A program made the translations under genes and the position numbers. Shown here piece after piece: positions 35,779 through 46,125 of a stretch of 64,000 bases of DNA (its first letter is position 1; every line of letters begins with the position of its first letter). The stretch is from Pestalotiopsis fici W106-1 (Eukaryota > Ascomycota > Sordariomycetes > Amphisphaeriales > Sporocadaceae), in contig NW_006917094.1 of the NCBI RefSeq assembly GCF_000516985.1, forward strand, positions 4,233,833 through 4,297,832. The letters are read 5' to 3'. The notes below the pieces were generated by a model, which saw only the letters and a list, made by a program, of their open reading frames with translations, was not told the origin of the DNA and ran no database searches.

Positions 35779-37320
35779 ATGGCTGCTTTCAATGGAGAAT
35801 CCGCCGCCGACGACTTCCTGCAGCGGGCTTATACCCGCATCAGGTCTTCGGTGACAGCTTCAACTACAGATGCCGCTGAACCTGCCGTCTTGCCCAAACC
35901 CGAACGGCTCGAGGCAGGCCGGGCCTCCTTACCTCAGCCAGACGATGTGCGCTATCTCTCTGGACGGGGCGACGAGGCCACCTTGGATCACCTGCTCAAC
36001 GACATAGTCCCTGCGCTAAACGGCCAAAATCTCTCAGGTAGGTACTATGGCTTCGTGACGGGTTCGACGCTTCCAATCGCCGAGGTCGCCGACAACATTG
36101 TGACGGCCTATGACCAGAATGTTCAAGTCCATTTGCCGACCCAGACCATTGCAACCGAGGTCGAGGACGCGGCGCTGAGGATGCTGGTTGCTCTCCTCGA
36201 CCTAGGAGACGCTGCGGACTGGGAAGGCCGGACTCTGACTACTGGCGCCACGGCCAGCAACACTCTAGGTCTTGGCTGTGGCAGGGAAGCTGTGGTCCAG
36301 GCAAAGCTGAGACCACAGGGTACTGTCGATGGCGTGGGAGAGCTCGGCTTGCTTGCCGCTTGTGCCCAGGCGGGGATCAGGCATGTGCAGGTCTTGACGA
36401 GCATGGGCCATAGCTCGCTCTACAAGGCGGCATCCATTGTCGGGCTGGGCAGGTTCTCAGTAAAGGAGCTGCCGCACAGTGAGGATGAGCCCTGGCGGCT
36501 CGACCTCCATGCTGTCGAGCGCGAGCTGCGGCGCGAAGGCATTGCGAGCATCATTGCCCTGAGCGCCGGCGAGGTCAACACGGGCCGCTTCGCCACCACG
36601 GGCCTCGAGGACATGCGCCGGCTCCGCGAACTGGCGGATCGCCACGGCTCCTGGATTCACGTCGACGGAGCCTTTGGCATCTTTGCGCGGTGCCTGCCCG
36701 CGACGCCCGAGTTTGCCCGGCTGCGTGCCTATGCTGCCGGGATTGAGCTTGCCGATAGCATCACTGTCGACGGACACAAACTGCTCAACGTGCCGTACGA
36801 CTGCGGCATGTTCCTTACCCGCAAGGCGTCCGTCTTGACCAGCGTCTGCAAAAACCCAAACGCCGCCTACCTGTCTTCGGCCCCTGGCGCCACCATCGAG
36901 AGCCCCCTCAACGTCGACCTGCAAAACTCGCGCCGGTTCCGTGCTCTGCCCGTCTACGCCGTTTTGCTCAGCGAGGGCCGCGAAGGGTTGGCGGCGATCC
37001 TGGCGCGCATGGTACGGCTGGCTCGTGGCGTGGCCGAGGCTATCAATGCCAGCTCTGATTATGTCTTGTTGCCGCACGGCAACTGCGCCATCGAGGACAC
37101 GCACATTGTCGTCCTCTTCCGGGCCAAGGACGAGGCGCTCAATGAGAAGCTTGTCGGCTCTATCCACAAGAGAGGTGAATGGTACGTCAGCGGCACCAAA
37201 TGGAAGGGCGCGACGGCTGTGCGAGTGGCCGTCTCGAGCTGGCGGGTTCGTGTCGACGAGGACCTGGAAGCGATCAAGGGTTTCCTGGCTCGTTTGGCCG
37301 ACGAACATAAAAGCACGTAG
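35779..37320 (+). CDS. PLP-dependent group II amino-acid decarboxylase
   Basis: A single exon of 513 residues from the ATG at 35779; the open frame continues upstream without a better ATG. Hallmarks of the group II decarboxylase fold are present. GRYYGFVTGSTLP opens the catalytic core, TTGATASNTLGL binds the cofactor phosphate, the His of SMGHSSLYKAA stacks on the PLP ring, and the Asp of HVDGAFG pairs with the ring nitrogen. The Schiff-base lysine is K334 in SITVDGHKLLNVPYDCG. Substrate class (aromatic amino acid, glutamate or diaminobutyrate) cannot be read from the sequence. Relatives of this shape with the DGHKLLN box are common and poorly characterised in fungi. The gene is intronless with strongly G/C third positions, unlike its flanks, which fits an accessory metabolic gene. 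Confidence 0.92.
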   Translation: MAAFNGESAADDFLQRAYTRIRSSVTASTTDAAEPAVLPKPERLEAGRASLPQPDDVRYLSGRGDEATLDHLLNDIVPALNGQNLSGRYYGFVTGSTLPIAEVADNIVTAYDQNVQVHLPTQTIATEVEDAALRMLVALLDLGDAADWEGRTLTTGATASNTLGLGCGREAVVQAKLRPQGTVDGVGELGLLAACAQAGIRHVQVLTSMGHSSLYKAASIVGLGRFSVKELPHSEDEPWRLDLHAVERELRREGIASIIALSAGEVNTGRFATTGLEDMRRLRELADRHGSWIHVDGAFGIFARCLPATPEFARLRAYAAGIELADSITVDGHKLLNVPYDCGMFLTRKASVLTSVCKNPNAAYLSSAPGATIESPLNVDLQNSRRFRALPVYAVLLSEGREGLAAILARMVRLARGVAEAINASSDYVLLPHGNCAIEDTHIVVLFRAKDEALNEKLVGSIHKRGEWYVSGTKWKGATAVRVAVSSWRVRVDEDLEAIKGFLARLADEHKST

Positions 37321-37982
37321 ACTGGCTGGGCACAAGAGTTTTGCCAAAGCGTAGAATTACTTTCTGAATTCCAACGTACACCATAGATTCAAAAACCAAT
37401 CGCATTTAATATAGAATTAATTTTGTCCAGAGTCATCTTGCTAGGACGTATGTAGCAGTCCCGCAACTTCCCATCAAATCAAACAGCTACAGATCCGTAT
37501 TGTTCATTATCGACTGAGATGAATGTTCTAAAGAGGTAGCCATTTACTCGAAACGAATACATGCTGTTGGCTGTTGGCTGTTGGCCGCTGGCATATATGA
37601 TTGCACAGTTTGTCATCGAGAATCCGAGTTGTAGCCAAGGGATATGTTCGTCAACAAGACCTCGCCTGTGAGATGATCTTTGCGCCTCGTGCGATGGGGT
37701 AACTTTCAGGGCTCCTTGTTTCTAGGCAAGCCCCCATGGTTACCCAGGTCACACGCATCAGTTCAGAAAGCACATCTTTCTCTCTTATTCTCTCTCCCTC
37801 TCGAGGACTTCCGCTTCTCCATTTCCCTGTCCTGCCCTGTCCTGCCATGCCTTTACTTTTCCCTTGGTATCATACGCGGTCTCTCATCCTTTTCCACCCA
37901 CTCCTCTCCCAGTCCTTTGTCATGATGGATTCTTTTCCCGCTTCGCAAACATGCCCAGTCGATGGGAGATGGGTTTCCCAGT

Positions 37983-38015
<33 letters not shown>

Positions 38016-38031
38016 CCCCCTGCATGTCTCT
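37321..38031. other. Convergent 3' spacer with microsatellites
   Basis: The spacer between the decarboxylase stop and the UPF0390-type stop. It contains a 7-nt GCTGTTG triplication at 37563-37583 and a (TC)n tract at 37988-38015. I see no gene. Confidence 0.55.
37988..38015. repeat. (TC)14 microsatellite
   Basis: A pure TC dinucleotide tract. It lies 17 bases beyond the stop codon of the minus-strand UPF0390-type gene, so it would be a GA tract in that mRNA's 3' UTR. Confidence 0.9.
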
Positions 38032-38304
38032 TCAACCAAACTTCTTGCTACCGCCCTTTTGCTCAGTCTCCTTCTTGGCCCCCGACCGGTCTCGGCCCTT
38101 GCCAATCATCTCGAGGTGTCCAGCGCGCTCGCCCAGCAGCTTCTCCGTCTTGTGCACGAGGCCGGCGCTGTACTTTTTCTGGATCTTGGCCGCGCTCGTC
38201 GCCTTTTTGGGCTTTGCGACGCGCGCGCCCTTCTTGGTCTTGGCCGGGTTGGGCTTGACGGGCTTGGAGGCAAAAGCCTTTGGTTTTACTGTGCCCTGGG
38301 CCAT
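38032..38304 (-). CDS. UPF0390 / L10K-type small basic protein
   Basis: An intronless frame of 90 residues starting MAQGTVKPKAFASKP. The blocks KKGARVAKPKK, KIQKKYSAGLVHKTEKLL and GERAGHLEMIGKG match the DUF2462/UPF0390 family (human C19orf53/L10K type) along its whole length. It is highly Lys-rich and probably nucleolar or ribosome-biogenesis linked by charge, although no biochemical role is established to my knowledge. An in-frame GAA-rich tract lies directly upstream of the ATG (38309-38328). The strand is opposite to the GC-rich frames that overlap it, which are shadows. Confidence 0.88.
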   Translation of the reverse strand: MAQGTVKPKAFASKPVKPNPAKTKKGARVAKPKKATSAAKIQKKYSAGLVHKTEKLLGERAGHLEMIGKGRDRSGAKKETEQKGGSKKFG

Positions 38305-39050
38305 GTTTTCTTCTTCTTCTTCTTCTTATTCTTTGCGCTTTCTCGCGCAATTTGTCTTTTCGAAATAGGCCTTCTCGTTCCTGCCGTTTATCCTATCGGT
38401 GGAATAAAAGGCTTCTTTGGGAGCGTCGTGGGAAGAGACAGAAATGCGAGATGGTGTAGTCCAACCCAAAAGCCGAGGAGGAATCAGCGGTCGCAACGTC
38501 TCACGGTCGCTGATCAGAAGGAAGTAGACCTTCAGAGAATTGAAATGCCGACCGATATAAGACTCGGCTACGTGTGGGATTTTATTGATGTATTAATTCG
38601 AGGGCGCCAAACATGGACTTGGGCGGTAAATTAGAGGTTCAGGTGCAAAAGTAGGTAGGTAGTAAATATTTTCTGGTCGCAGCTGGGTCGTTGCAGGCAT
38701 GGGAAAATTTGCCCCACCAGGTACGGATTCGGTTCCGCGCTGGGCTTTATAGTCCTTATACTCTTTTGGATGTTCGGTTTTGACTATGTTACTTTTCCTC
38801 CTACCACAAATGAAATGGTGTCGAACACATAATCATTTTCTGGAAAACCAAGGTCTTTACAATAATTCGATTTTTTGTCATGTTTTCCATGACGGAGAAC
38901 TCTGTTTTACTACACCTGTGGTTGGACTGTCTTCCGCTATAAAGTGGAAGGAGGTACAACATGAGAGACTCAGGCGACAAAAGCTAGATTTATTCCCCTG
39001 GTGTTTGTTTGGAGGCCATGCAGTATGTTTCTCGTCTTTGACTTCACAGC
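38305..39050. other. Intergenic between UPF0390-type gene and Bzz1
   Basis: It contains a short (TTC)n tract at 38309-38328 next to the UPF0390-type start, then the promoter of that gene and the 3' flank of Bzz1. No other gene is seen. Confidence 0.5.
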
Positions 39051-41478
39051 CTATGATGAGTCTGCTGAGACATAGCTTGCAGGGACACTCTTCGTAATGC
39101 CACCCTTTTCAACCTCTGCCCATCCATCGCCAGGGTCTTCCTTGACCAGCACGAACCGATCTCCTTCTGCCATGCTATGCTCTGCATCGCTTTGTGCAGT
39201 GTAGTCATACAAGGCTACAACATACTTGAGTTTCTTTGCGCCTCGTCTTGGTGCTACCGCAGGTCCCTTCTTCTTGCCTGTCGGAGCGCCGCCAATCGAC
39301 GAACCAGAATTGGAGTAGGTTGACCCAGGACGATTAGCAGTGCTGCCAGTGTCTTGCGGTACAATGGGTGCCGGAGCTGCTGGATATGTTTCTAAATAGG
39401 TTGCGGGCACGATGCCTTCCTTATAGCCTGCGCGCACCTTGACCCATCCAGATCCATCTACGGCCTCATTAGTATCTTCACAACATGCAGGACATCTAAT
39501 GAAAAGGGGTCAGTGTGTCAAAACATACCATCTGGCTCCAAAACTGTGACTTCACGGCCTTCGTGAACCGACAATTCACCCTCACCGTTGGCCTCGAACG
39601 TATACAGTATTTTGCCCTTCTGCTCTGGTTTGCTTGCCCCCGAGCCATTGACCGAACTACCGGGCAACTCACTGATATATGCACTCGGCGGAGGGGCCAT
39701 GAGACGTGGCTTTCTGGTAGAGGTAGAAGCCGACGGAATGGACGGCCTTGGACCAGGCTCAGGTGGTGCATCCTCGCCAGGCTCCTTTGCTGTCGATACT
39801 GAGCCCGTCACCGATCGATGGGCGCTAGCAGCGTAGCCTGAGCTCAGCGAATTCATTGTGTTGGATCGACTAAGGTCGGGCAGCTCGGAGACATGGTCTG
39901 GTGTACCAGAAGGTTTGAGCAAAGTGGTCGCTGCTGTTTGTCGCTCTGACTTGTATTTCTTGCGCTCCTCTTTGGACAGTTCACCAGGACACTCGGCAGG
40001 AACCTTCATCTCGCATTTGCTGTGGCACGTATAACCACAGTCACGACAGTCGAAGCCCTTTGCCGACAAGCCCCATATCCTCTCACCGCAAAGATCGCAA
40101 TTGGTGGGGATTTTGAATGTCTGCGATTTGAAATTATGGTTCTTGGCGCCCAAGGTAACATCCCCTATTGTCGATGTGATTGTTGAGGTTTCAACCTCGG
40201 CTGTGACGCGTTTCCGATCAACCTGATGGAGCTCCTCTTGCAGTGCGAACAACTGTGTCACGATTAGGACTTCATCCTTGGCTTCAGACCCATCCCGCAC
40301 CCGCTGTTTCGTCCGCTTTACCCCTTCGACCTCTCTCCGTTTCTTGTCCACTTCTCGCCGCAAGTCTCCCAGTTGACTCTTGGACTTGTTCAGAACGTTG
40401 CGCAGGAAGATCTTGGCCGCTTCGTCAACAATCATGGTATCATCATCGTGCCAGACAGGACTCGGCTCAAATCCCTTATCGCCAGGCTCCTGCCAAGATC
40501 CAAGGTTATGGCGTATATACATCATGGAATCGAGGTGTGGCAGGTTGCGTTGAACCTCCTGCGAAAGGTTCTCGACAAGCGAATTGCTCTGCTGCAACAT
40601 CCCAGTTTCGAGGGAAGCGGCCATGGTCCATAAACCATTTAATTTGAGCGTCTTGAATTCGGAGAGGTCCTGCAAACTATCCAAGAGTTCCGGGACATAT
40701 TCATGGTAATACTTTTCCTTTTGCTTGTTGGTAACATTAATTGCAATAAGGTATGTGTTCTTGGCATTGTTGGCTTCCTGCAACTGTTGCTGGTAATTGC
40801 TCTGCGCCTTTGCCTTATCGAACGACGACTCAGTCTTCTTCCGCTTGCTTTCGAGTTCCTGGCAAGCCTGATCATACTTTCCCTTGGTTTTCTTCAAAGT
40901 AGCATACGAGGAGTCTCGTTCGACCTCGAGGTTATCGGCGTACTCGACATGTCGCTTGCGCAGCTCCTCAAACTTGGAGCCGAAGAATTTTAGGGGGTCA
41001 GCGACCTTGGTGATCAGCTCATTGGCGTATTTTTCATGCTCGTCAGCTCTCGATTCCAGCGTCGTCAGCTGCGTTGTCCAAGTCGTGAGCGAGGCACTCT
41101 CGAGAGAGCCGGGGGTCATGGTCGGCGTATCGCCCACACTCAGACTGGAGGACTTTTTGTTCTTCTTTTCAAAATATTTCTTTGCCAGGGCATTGAGCCT
41201 TGCGCTATATTCCTTCTCGATTGCGCTTCGTTCACGGTAATACTGCTGTATATCGTCCAGCCAGGCGATGCCGTTGGCAACCCAGGCGCTGGCCGGTCGG
41301 AAACCATCCTATTTAACCGACAAGTGAGCATAAAGACTTGAAGAGCTCCCCGTCGCTTCGATCCCATGCGCACATATGTTGACTTTCCGTCCGAGTGTGA
41401 AAGGGGGTGGACGTTTGCTGGGCTCTGGCATACCTTTAGTTCGGCGCCGAACGTCGGCGGGACATCGACCTCGGCCAT
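39051..41478 (-). CDS. BZZ1: Bzz1-type F-BAR/C1/SH3 protein
   Basis: Three exons on the minus strand: 41478-41434, 41308-39529 and 39457-39051, closing to 743 residues. An F-BAR domain of ~300 residues begins at the N-terminus (FGAELKDGFRPASAWVANG, then ERSAIEKEYSARLNALAKKY) with long coiled coils and GLWTMAASLE. A C1 zinc finger sits at about 400-450 (HNFKSQTFKIPTNCDLCGE, then CRDCGYTCHSKCEMKVPAEC). Two SH3 domains close the protein: ~578-630 (LYTFEANGEGELSVHEG, spanning the last intron) and ~686-738 (VALYDYTAQSDAEHSMAEGD). This exact order is that of Bzz1, which binds Las17/WASP and activates Arp2/3 at endocytic actin patches. The last intron divides the first SH3 domain, and the fit of both halves supports the splice call. 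Confidence 0.95.
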
Positions 41479-42691
41479 GGCTGCTTGAGGGTATTAAGAG
41501 GAGTGTGTGAAAGACGGGGCAACAGTATTGCAGACATGCGACATCGACAGAGAGGAGTGGCAGTGGCAGGTATATTCATTCAACGGGAACTGCAAAATAG
41601 GTAGAGAAATCAGGACAAGTTGGTACGATATGCTCCGTGCGACATGGCCAATGTCATGATGCGGCCTTGGTACTCTCCAGGTAGAGGGGATCCCAAGGTT
41701 CAGGTCCTTGTTTTCTAGCGAATTAGGTCGAGAAACCACGAGGCGCAGCCCACCTAGACAAGGTCGCAGTCGCTGGGTACCTACTGTAATGTAAATCGCT
41801 GGCTGGCGCTCGCTAATGACAGCGGGGATCCAAGAGTTCGGCACGCATTTGACCGCCGGAGTTCAAGTATTTACCTTTTACACTGATGACTTTATACCGC
41901 CGAGCTACATGGGCATTTCTGGCTCTGAGATCCTTCACGTTTCTTGTAAATATGAACAGAAATTCCTCAAGTACCAAGCGATTCATTAGATTGCGCAGAC
42001 GAAAAAAATGGACAGTGTACCGCGTGCAACCAATTTGACATCAACAATGGATCCAGCAGCTGCCCAAGATGACGGGCAGTTGCCTGTAGGTATGGAGCAA
42101 TACGTACTTCGTACATACCCGACCTGTCACCCCTCCATACTTTCCATGAATTGGGTTGGGCTGGATGATTCGGACCCCTGCTTTTTTGCTTTTTTTGAGC
42201 CTCTGATGAAGGGGAAGTGCCCGCCCGCCGCCAACCCGCCCTGGAGCTTGAGCTTCACCCCGCCATCAACCGACCTTTGACAACCCCACCAGAATTTCAT
42301 CACTCCCTGTGGTTTGAGTCTCGGCTCGTCAAGCTAAGGTACAGCCTGACCTGAATCTCTGACTTCTTTCGTTCACGATCACGCTGGTCCCTCCTCTTCG
42401 AGTATCAATACCAACGACCACCTTGATCGAGGTTTTGGAGGATCCGAAAATAACGTGAGTGAGCCACGTTGGGACGGACCCGCACTCCTAAATTCCCGTC
42501 TGGTGCTTTGAGTGTCTAATTCCCCTTCGATCCCAGGCAGGATTCCACACCTACTCTTTCTTCACTGAAGTCGCGAACTTGCGCCTGGTCTACCACAAAC
42601 TTGGTATTGCCAGTTTCCACTTCAACCCGGTCTATCGAACCCTTGACAATCGCGACATTCAACTACATCATTCGCGACTAGCGTTCTGAAG
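41479..42691. promoter_or_regulatory. Divergent promoter region of Bzz1 and Dbp5
   Basis: These 1.2 kb separate two outward-facing start codons. A plausible 5' UTR intron of Dbp5 lies at 42455-42536. An ATG at 42008 opens a 90-codon frame without protein-like features, probably upstream of the mature mRNA. Confidence 0.55.
42455..42536 (+). other. Possible 5' UTR intron of Dbp5
   Basis: A GTGAGT donor, a TCTAAT branch-like word and a CCCAG acceptor enclose 82 bases, about 155 bases upstream of the Dbp5 start. The signals are good, but there is no reading-frame test because it is untranslated. Confidence 0.35.
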
Positions 42692-44263
42692 ATGTCTGAT
42701 CTTGCAAGTCGCATCACAAAGCCCGAGGGCGATGTTGCCGCAGTCCCTGAAGGCGCCGACGGCGCTGGCGATGTCGCTGGCACCTCCAACTTGCAGCAGG
42801 TGGATTACGATGTCGAGGTTTCACTCAACCAGCTGCAGCAAGATCAGGATCACCCTCTGGGCTCTGCCAAGTCTTTCGAGGAGCTCGGACTGTAAGTCAA
42901 AGGCGACTTCGAAATGATCGGTTCCTGCCACTATCTACTAACACTTCAACCTCTACAGGCCCGACGCTGTCCTCAAAGGTCTCCTCGCTCTTCAGTTCCA
43001 CAAGCCCTCGAAGGTGCAAGAGAAGGCCCTCCCTCTCATGTTAGCGGACCCGCCCCAAAACATGATTGCTCAGTCGCAGTCTGGTACTGGAAAGACGGCT
43101 GCCTTCGTCACAACAGTTCTTTCTCGCGTGGACATGAGCAATCCAACCCAACCACAAGCTCTGATCTTGGCGCCCACCCGTGAGCTGGCCCGCCAGATCC
43201 AGGGTGTTGTTCAGCACATTGGCCAGTTCTGCGAGGGTCTGGTTGTCGAGGCTGCTGTTCCTGGTAACATTGCCAGGGACCAGAAGGTTGAAGCCAATGT
43301 CATCTGCGCCACACCTGGAACCGTCATGGATCTCATCAGAAGAAGACAGATCGATGCTTCGCAGTTCAAGGTTCTCGTTATTGACGAGGCCGACAACATG
43401 CTGGATCAGCAGGGTCTCGGTGACCAGTGTGCTCGTGTTAAGAAGTAAGCACCGTGCCCACACATTCTCGTCGCGTAGGCTAATCATATGTTGCTTAGCA
43501 TGATCCCCAAGACCGTTCAGATCCTCCTCTTTTCCGCTACCTTCCCCGATGTTGTACACAAATACGCCACCAAGTTTGCACCCAATGCCAACCAGATCAA
43601 GCTCAAGGTACAAGAGCTTACGGTCCGCGGCATCTCGCAGATGTTCATGGACTGCCCATCGGAAGCAGACAAGTATGGCATCTTGTGTCAACTATACGGT
43701 CTCCTGACCATTGGCTCGTCCATTATTTTTGTGAAGGTAAATAGAGCGGCCTTACTTCAGTATGAGGACAGATGACTGATCGAAAATAGACTCGTGAGAG
43801 CGCCAACGAAATTCAAAAGCGCATGACTGAGGATGGACACAAGGTGACGGCTCTTCATGGTGCATTTGAGGGTGCTGCCCGAGACGCTCTCATTGATGAG
43901 TTTAGAAGCGGCCGCACCAAGGTTCTCATCACCACCAATGTTCTCGCTCGAGGTATTGATGTTTCGAGTGTCAACATGGTCATCAACTACGATGTCCCGA
44001 TGAAGGGCCCCGGTGACCGAGAGCCGGATGCTGAGACCTACCTGCACCGAATTGGCCGAACGGGCCGTTTCGGCCGTGTAGGTGTCAGTATCACCTTCAT
44101 CTTCGACAAGAAGAGTTTCGAAGCATTGCAAAACATTACCGAGAGATATGAGATTGATCTGATCCGACTTGTTCCGGATGACTGGGACACGACAGAGGCC
44201 GAGGTGCAGCGTGTAATCAAATCGAGTCGGGCACAGGCTGGATTCAATCCTTCGGCTCAGTAG
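42692..44263 (+). CDS. DBP5: ATP-dependent RNA helicase Dbp5 (mRNA export)
   Basis: Four exons, 42692-42891, 42959-43444, 43499-43736 and 43790-44263, closing to 465 residues, the usual length for Dbp5. The N-terminal extension precedes the Q-motif region ([13 protein letters not shown]). Helicase motifs follow in order: [12 protein letters not shown], Ia PTRELARQ, Ib [15 protein letters not shown] (DEAD), III LFSAT, V ARGIDV and [32 protein letters not shown] and [20 protein letters not shown] are Dbp5/DDX19-like. The enzyme acts at the cytoplasmic face of the nuclear pore with Gle1 and inositol hexakisphosphate to strip export factors from mRNA. All three introns are short (52-67 nt) with clean GT-AG ends. 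Confidence 0.96.
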
Positions 44264-46125
44264 GACTAAGCGTAGGATATCCGGCAATGTAATCCCCACC
44301 GGAAGACGAAGGCACACGAGACGGCAGGACTTAGTAACTTGGTCCATTGGACTCTACGCTGGCTTGACGGCAACAACATGTTGTTTCAGACGTAGGAATA
44401 TTGAGAAAGCCTGTCAGAATTACCTGACTTAATCTGATTGTAGCTAATGCCACGAGAGCGAAGTCATGTTTTGACACGGAGAAAAAAAAGAAAAATTCAA
44501 AGCAGATAGACAGACGAGATGCATGATACCACGAACGAGAAAAAGAACAAAAGCTATTTTGAAATCGCCGAAGATTCCGGAATCCTACGACAAGATTGCA
44601 AGATAATCTTGGTGGCTTGGTCACTTTTGTGTTATAACAAGTATTGACATGAAGAAATTGACTGTACAATAGAACAGACACATGCATGTGCATCATCTGT
44701 GAGGAGCTGACATGACAGTTTGCCTATATCATGAGCCAAGTATAGATTAAGCTTGATCCATCGAGTACGGGTGTATCTTCAAAGGTATGTAGGTATATGA
44801 CACTGCAGAATCTAATCGTGGCGAGGAAGGAAATATTGATGCAGGAATAGTCGCATCCAGTCATCTGCGCCCCGAAAGAAAAACGAAACAAGAGGTGATG
44901 CACAATAGCGGCCTCTTTCGTCGCAGTCGACATGCCGACTGCAGCAGACACTGCCTCAATTGGTCGGAATTGATGTTTGTGCAGATGCGCGTACCTTTTT
45001 TTAAGCGCCCAGCGCTGCAGCCAGCATCGAAAGAACCACCCCCAAACCCAATCGTCTTATTTAGGCGCGCGCAAATTGGTGGCCACACCAAATCGTCCAA
45101 CCAAGGCGCAGCTCAGCTTGGCGTACCACTCGCTTCTATTCTTGCAGACAAAAAGGGTATGGCCCTTCTGGTGAGTGCTTCCGAATGGATATTGGGGGTA
45201 ACCTGGCCATTCACAGGCACGATGATGCTTCTCTGACCAATCAGCAGCCTGGCCCGACATTCTTGCCTACCGCTCCCCTCGATGAGCTCGGCGAGATCTA
45301 CACCCAGAATTGACCTTTACATAGTAGATGTCCAGATCTGTGAATACCATCTGCAGGCAGGCTTGCTTCGCCATGACGCAACAGTGGCTCGCTACGGGCC
45401 GGGTAGCAATATGCGATGCGCCGTTCGCTGGCGGCACGGCCTGCCTGGTCCCTCGAATGACGGTTCTTCTTGTTGCGGCTGCTACTGCTGCTGCCCAGTC
45501 AGTGCCAGCCTCGAGTCGCCTTGTCATCTGCACGCCTGATTAGTCCTCCAAGGATGTTTGACCTCAAAGCGCGACCTCATATTAGAGGCATGGTAGCCGC
45601 CATATACTTGGCCCCTTTTTGTTTCTCGTCGGTCCTGGTATTGGAATCTGTAACAAGATTTGCTACGATTGTGTCTTTTGTTTTTTCCTTGCTTCGAATT
45701 TCCTACTATTGTAATCTACCTATTGCTTAGCATCTATTTTTTTCTCTCTTGTGTTCTTGTGGCATTTCCTCTTTTTCTGCTTGCCTGTCCTCGACTGGTG
45801 CGAATCAGCAATCCTAGCATCTCATTTGTTGGCAGTGCTGAGTCTATAGACGACCACGATGGTTTGCTGGCCGTCTTTTACAGACCTGATCTCTATTTCT
45901 TAGGTATGTGAGTCCCATATGCGAGACCTCCCAACATCAGCCAGGCGGCCTCATCGCTTCTCGGCCTCCGAGGCTATGCTTTACACATCTCATCCCCCAT
46001 ATGACGGTTGCCTCTTCCCTTCTCCGGGGTCCATTACATTATGATGCGCCAGCTATAGACATCATATCACATCCCCATTATACAGTGACCATTCGTGGTA
46101 AAAGGTCACTGACATGAAGTTATAG
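44264..46125. other. Intergenic, nothing recognised
   Basis: Several open frames of 60-110 codons occur, but none combines an ATG, protein-like composition and a known family. The right end is the leader of the CFEM-like gene, with a 3-codon upstream ORF at 46114-46125. Confidence 0.5.
46114..46125 (+). promoter_or_regulatory. Minimal upstream ORF abutting a start codon
   Basis: ATG AAG TTA TAG runs directly into the ATG of the CFEM-like gene at 46126 with no spacer and in the same frame. If it is in the mRNA, a ribosome that starts there terminates exactly at the main start codon, which would strongly limit main-frame initiation unless the ribosome scans past it or uses the ATG at 46138. 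Confidence 0.4.

Noticed and set aside
36457..37347. 296-codon minus-strand ORF over the decarboxylase
   Set aside because: It is the antisense shadow of a GC3-rich gene. The plus strand carries PLP-enzyme motifs.
37864..38634. Overlapping long ORFs across the TC microsatellite
   Set aside because: They are created by the dinucleotide repeat, which has no stops in any frame on this strand, and by the GC-rich complement of the UPF0390-type gene.
42008..42280. 90-codon ATG frame upstream of Dbp5
   Set aside because: Its composition is not protein-like, and it probably lies upstream of, or in, the leader of Dbp5. No homologous feature is seen.
45057..45260. 67-codon minus-strand ATG frame
   Set aside because: It is short, with no family or splice support, in an interval otherwise without coding signal.
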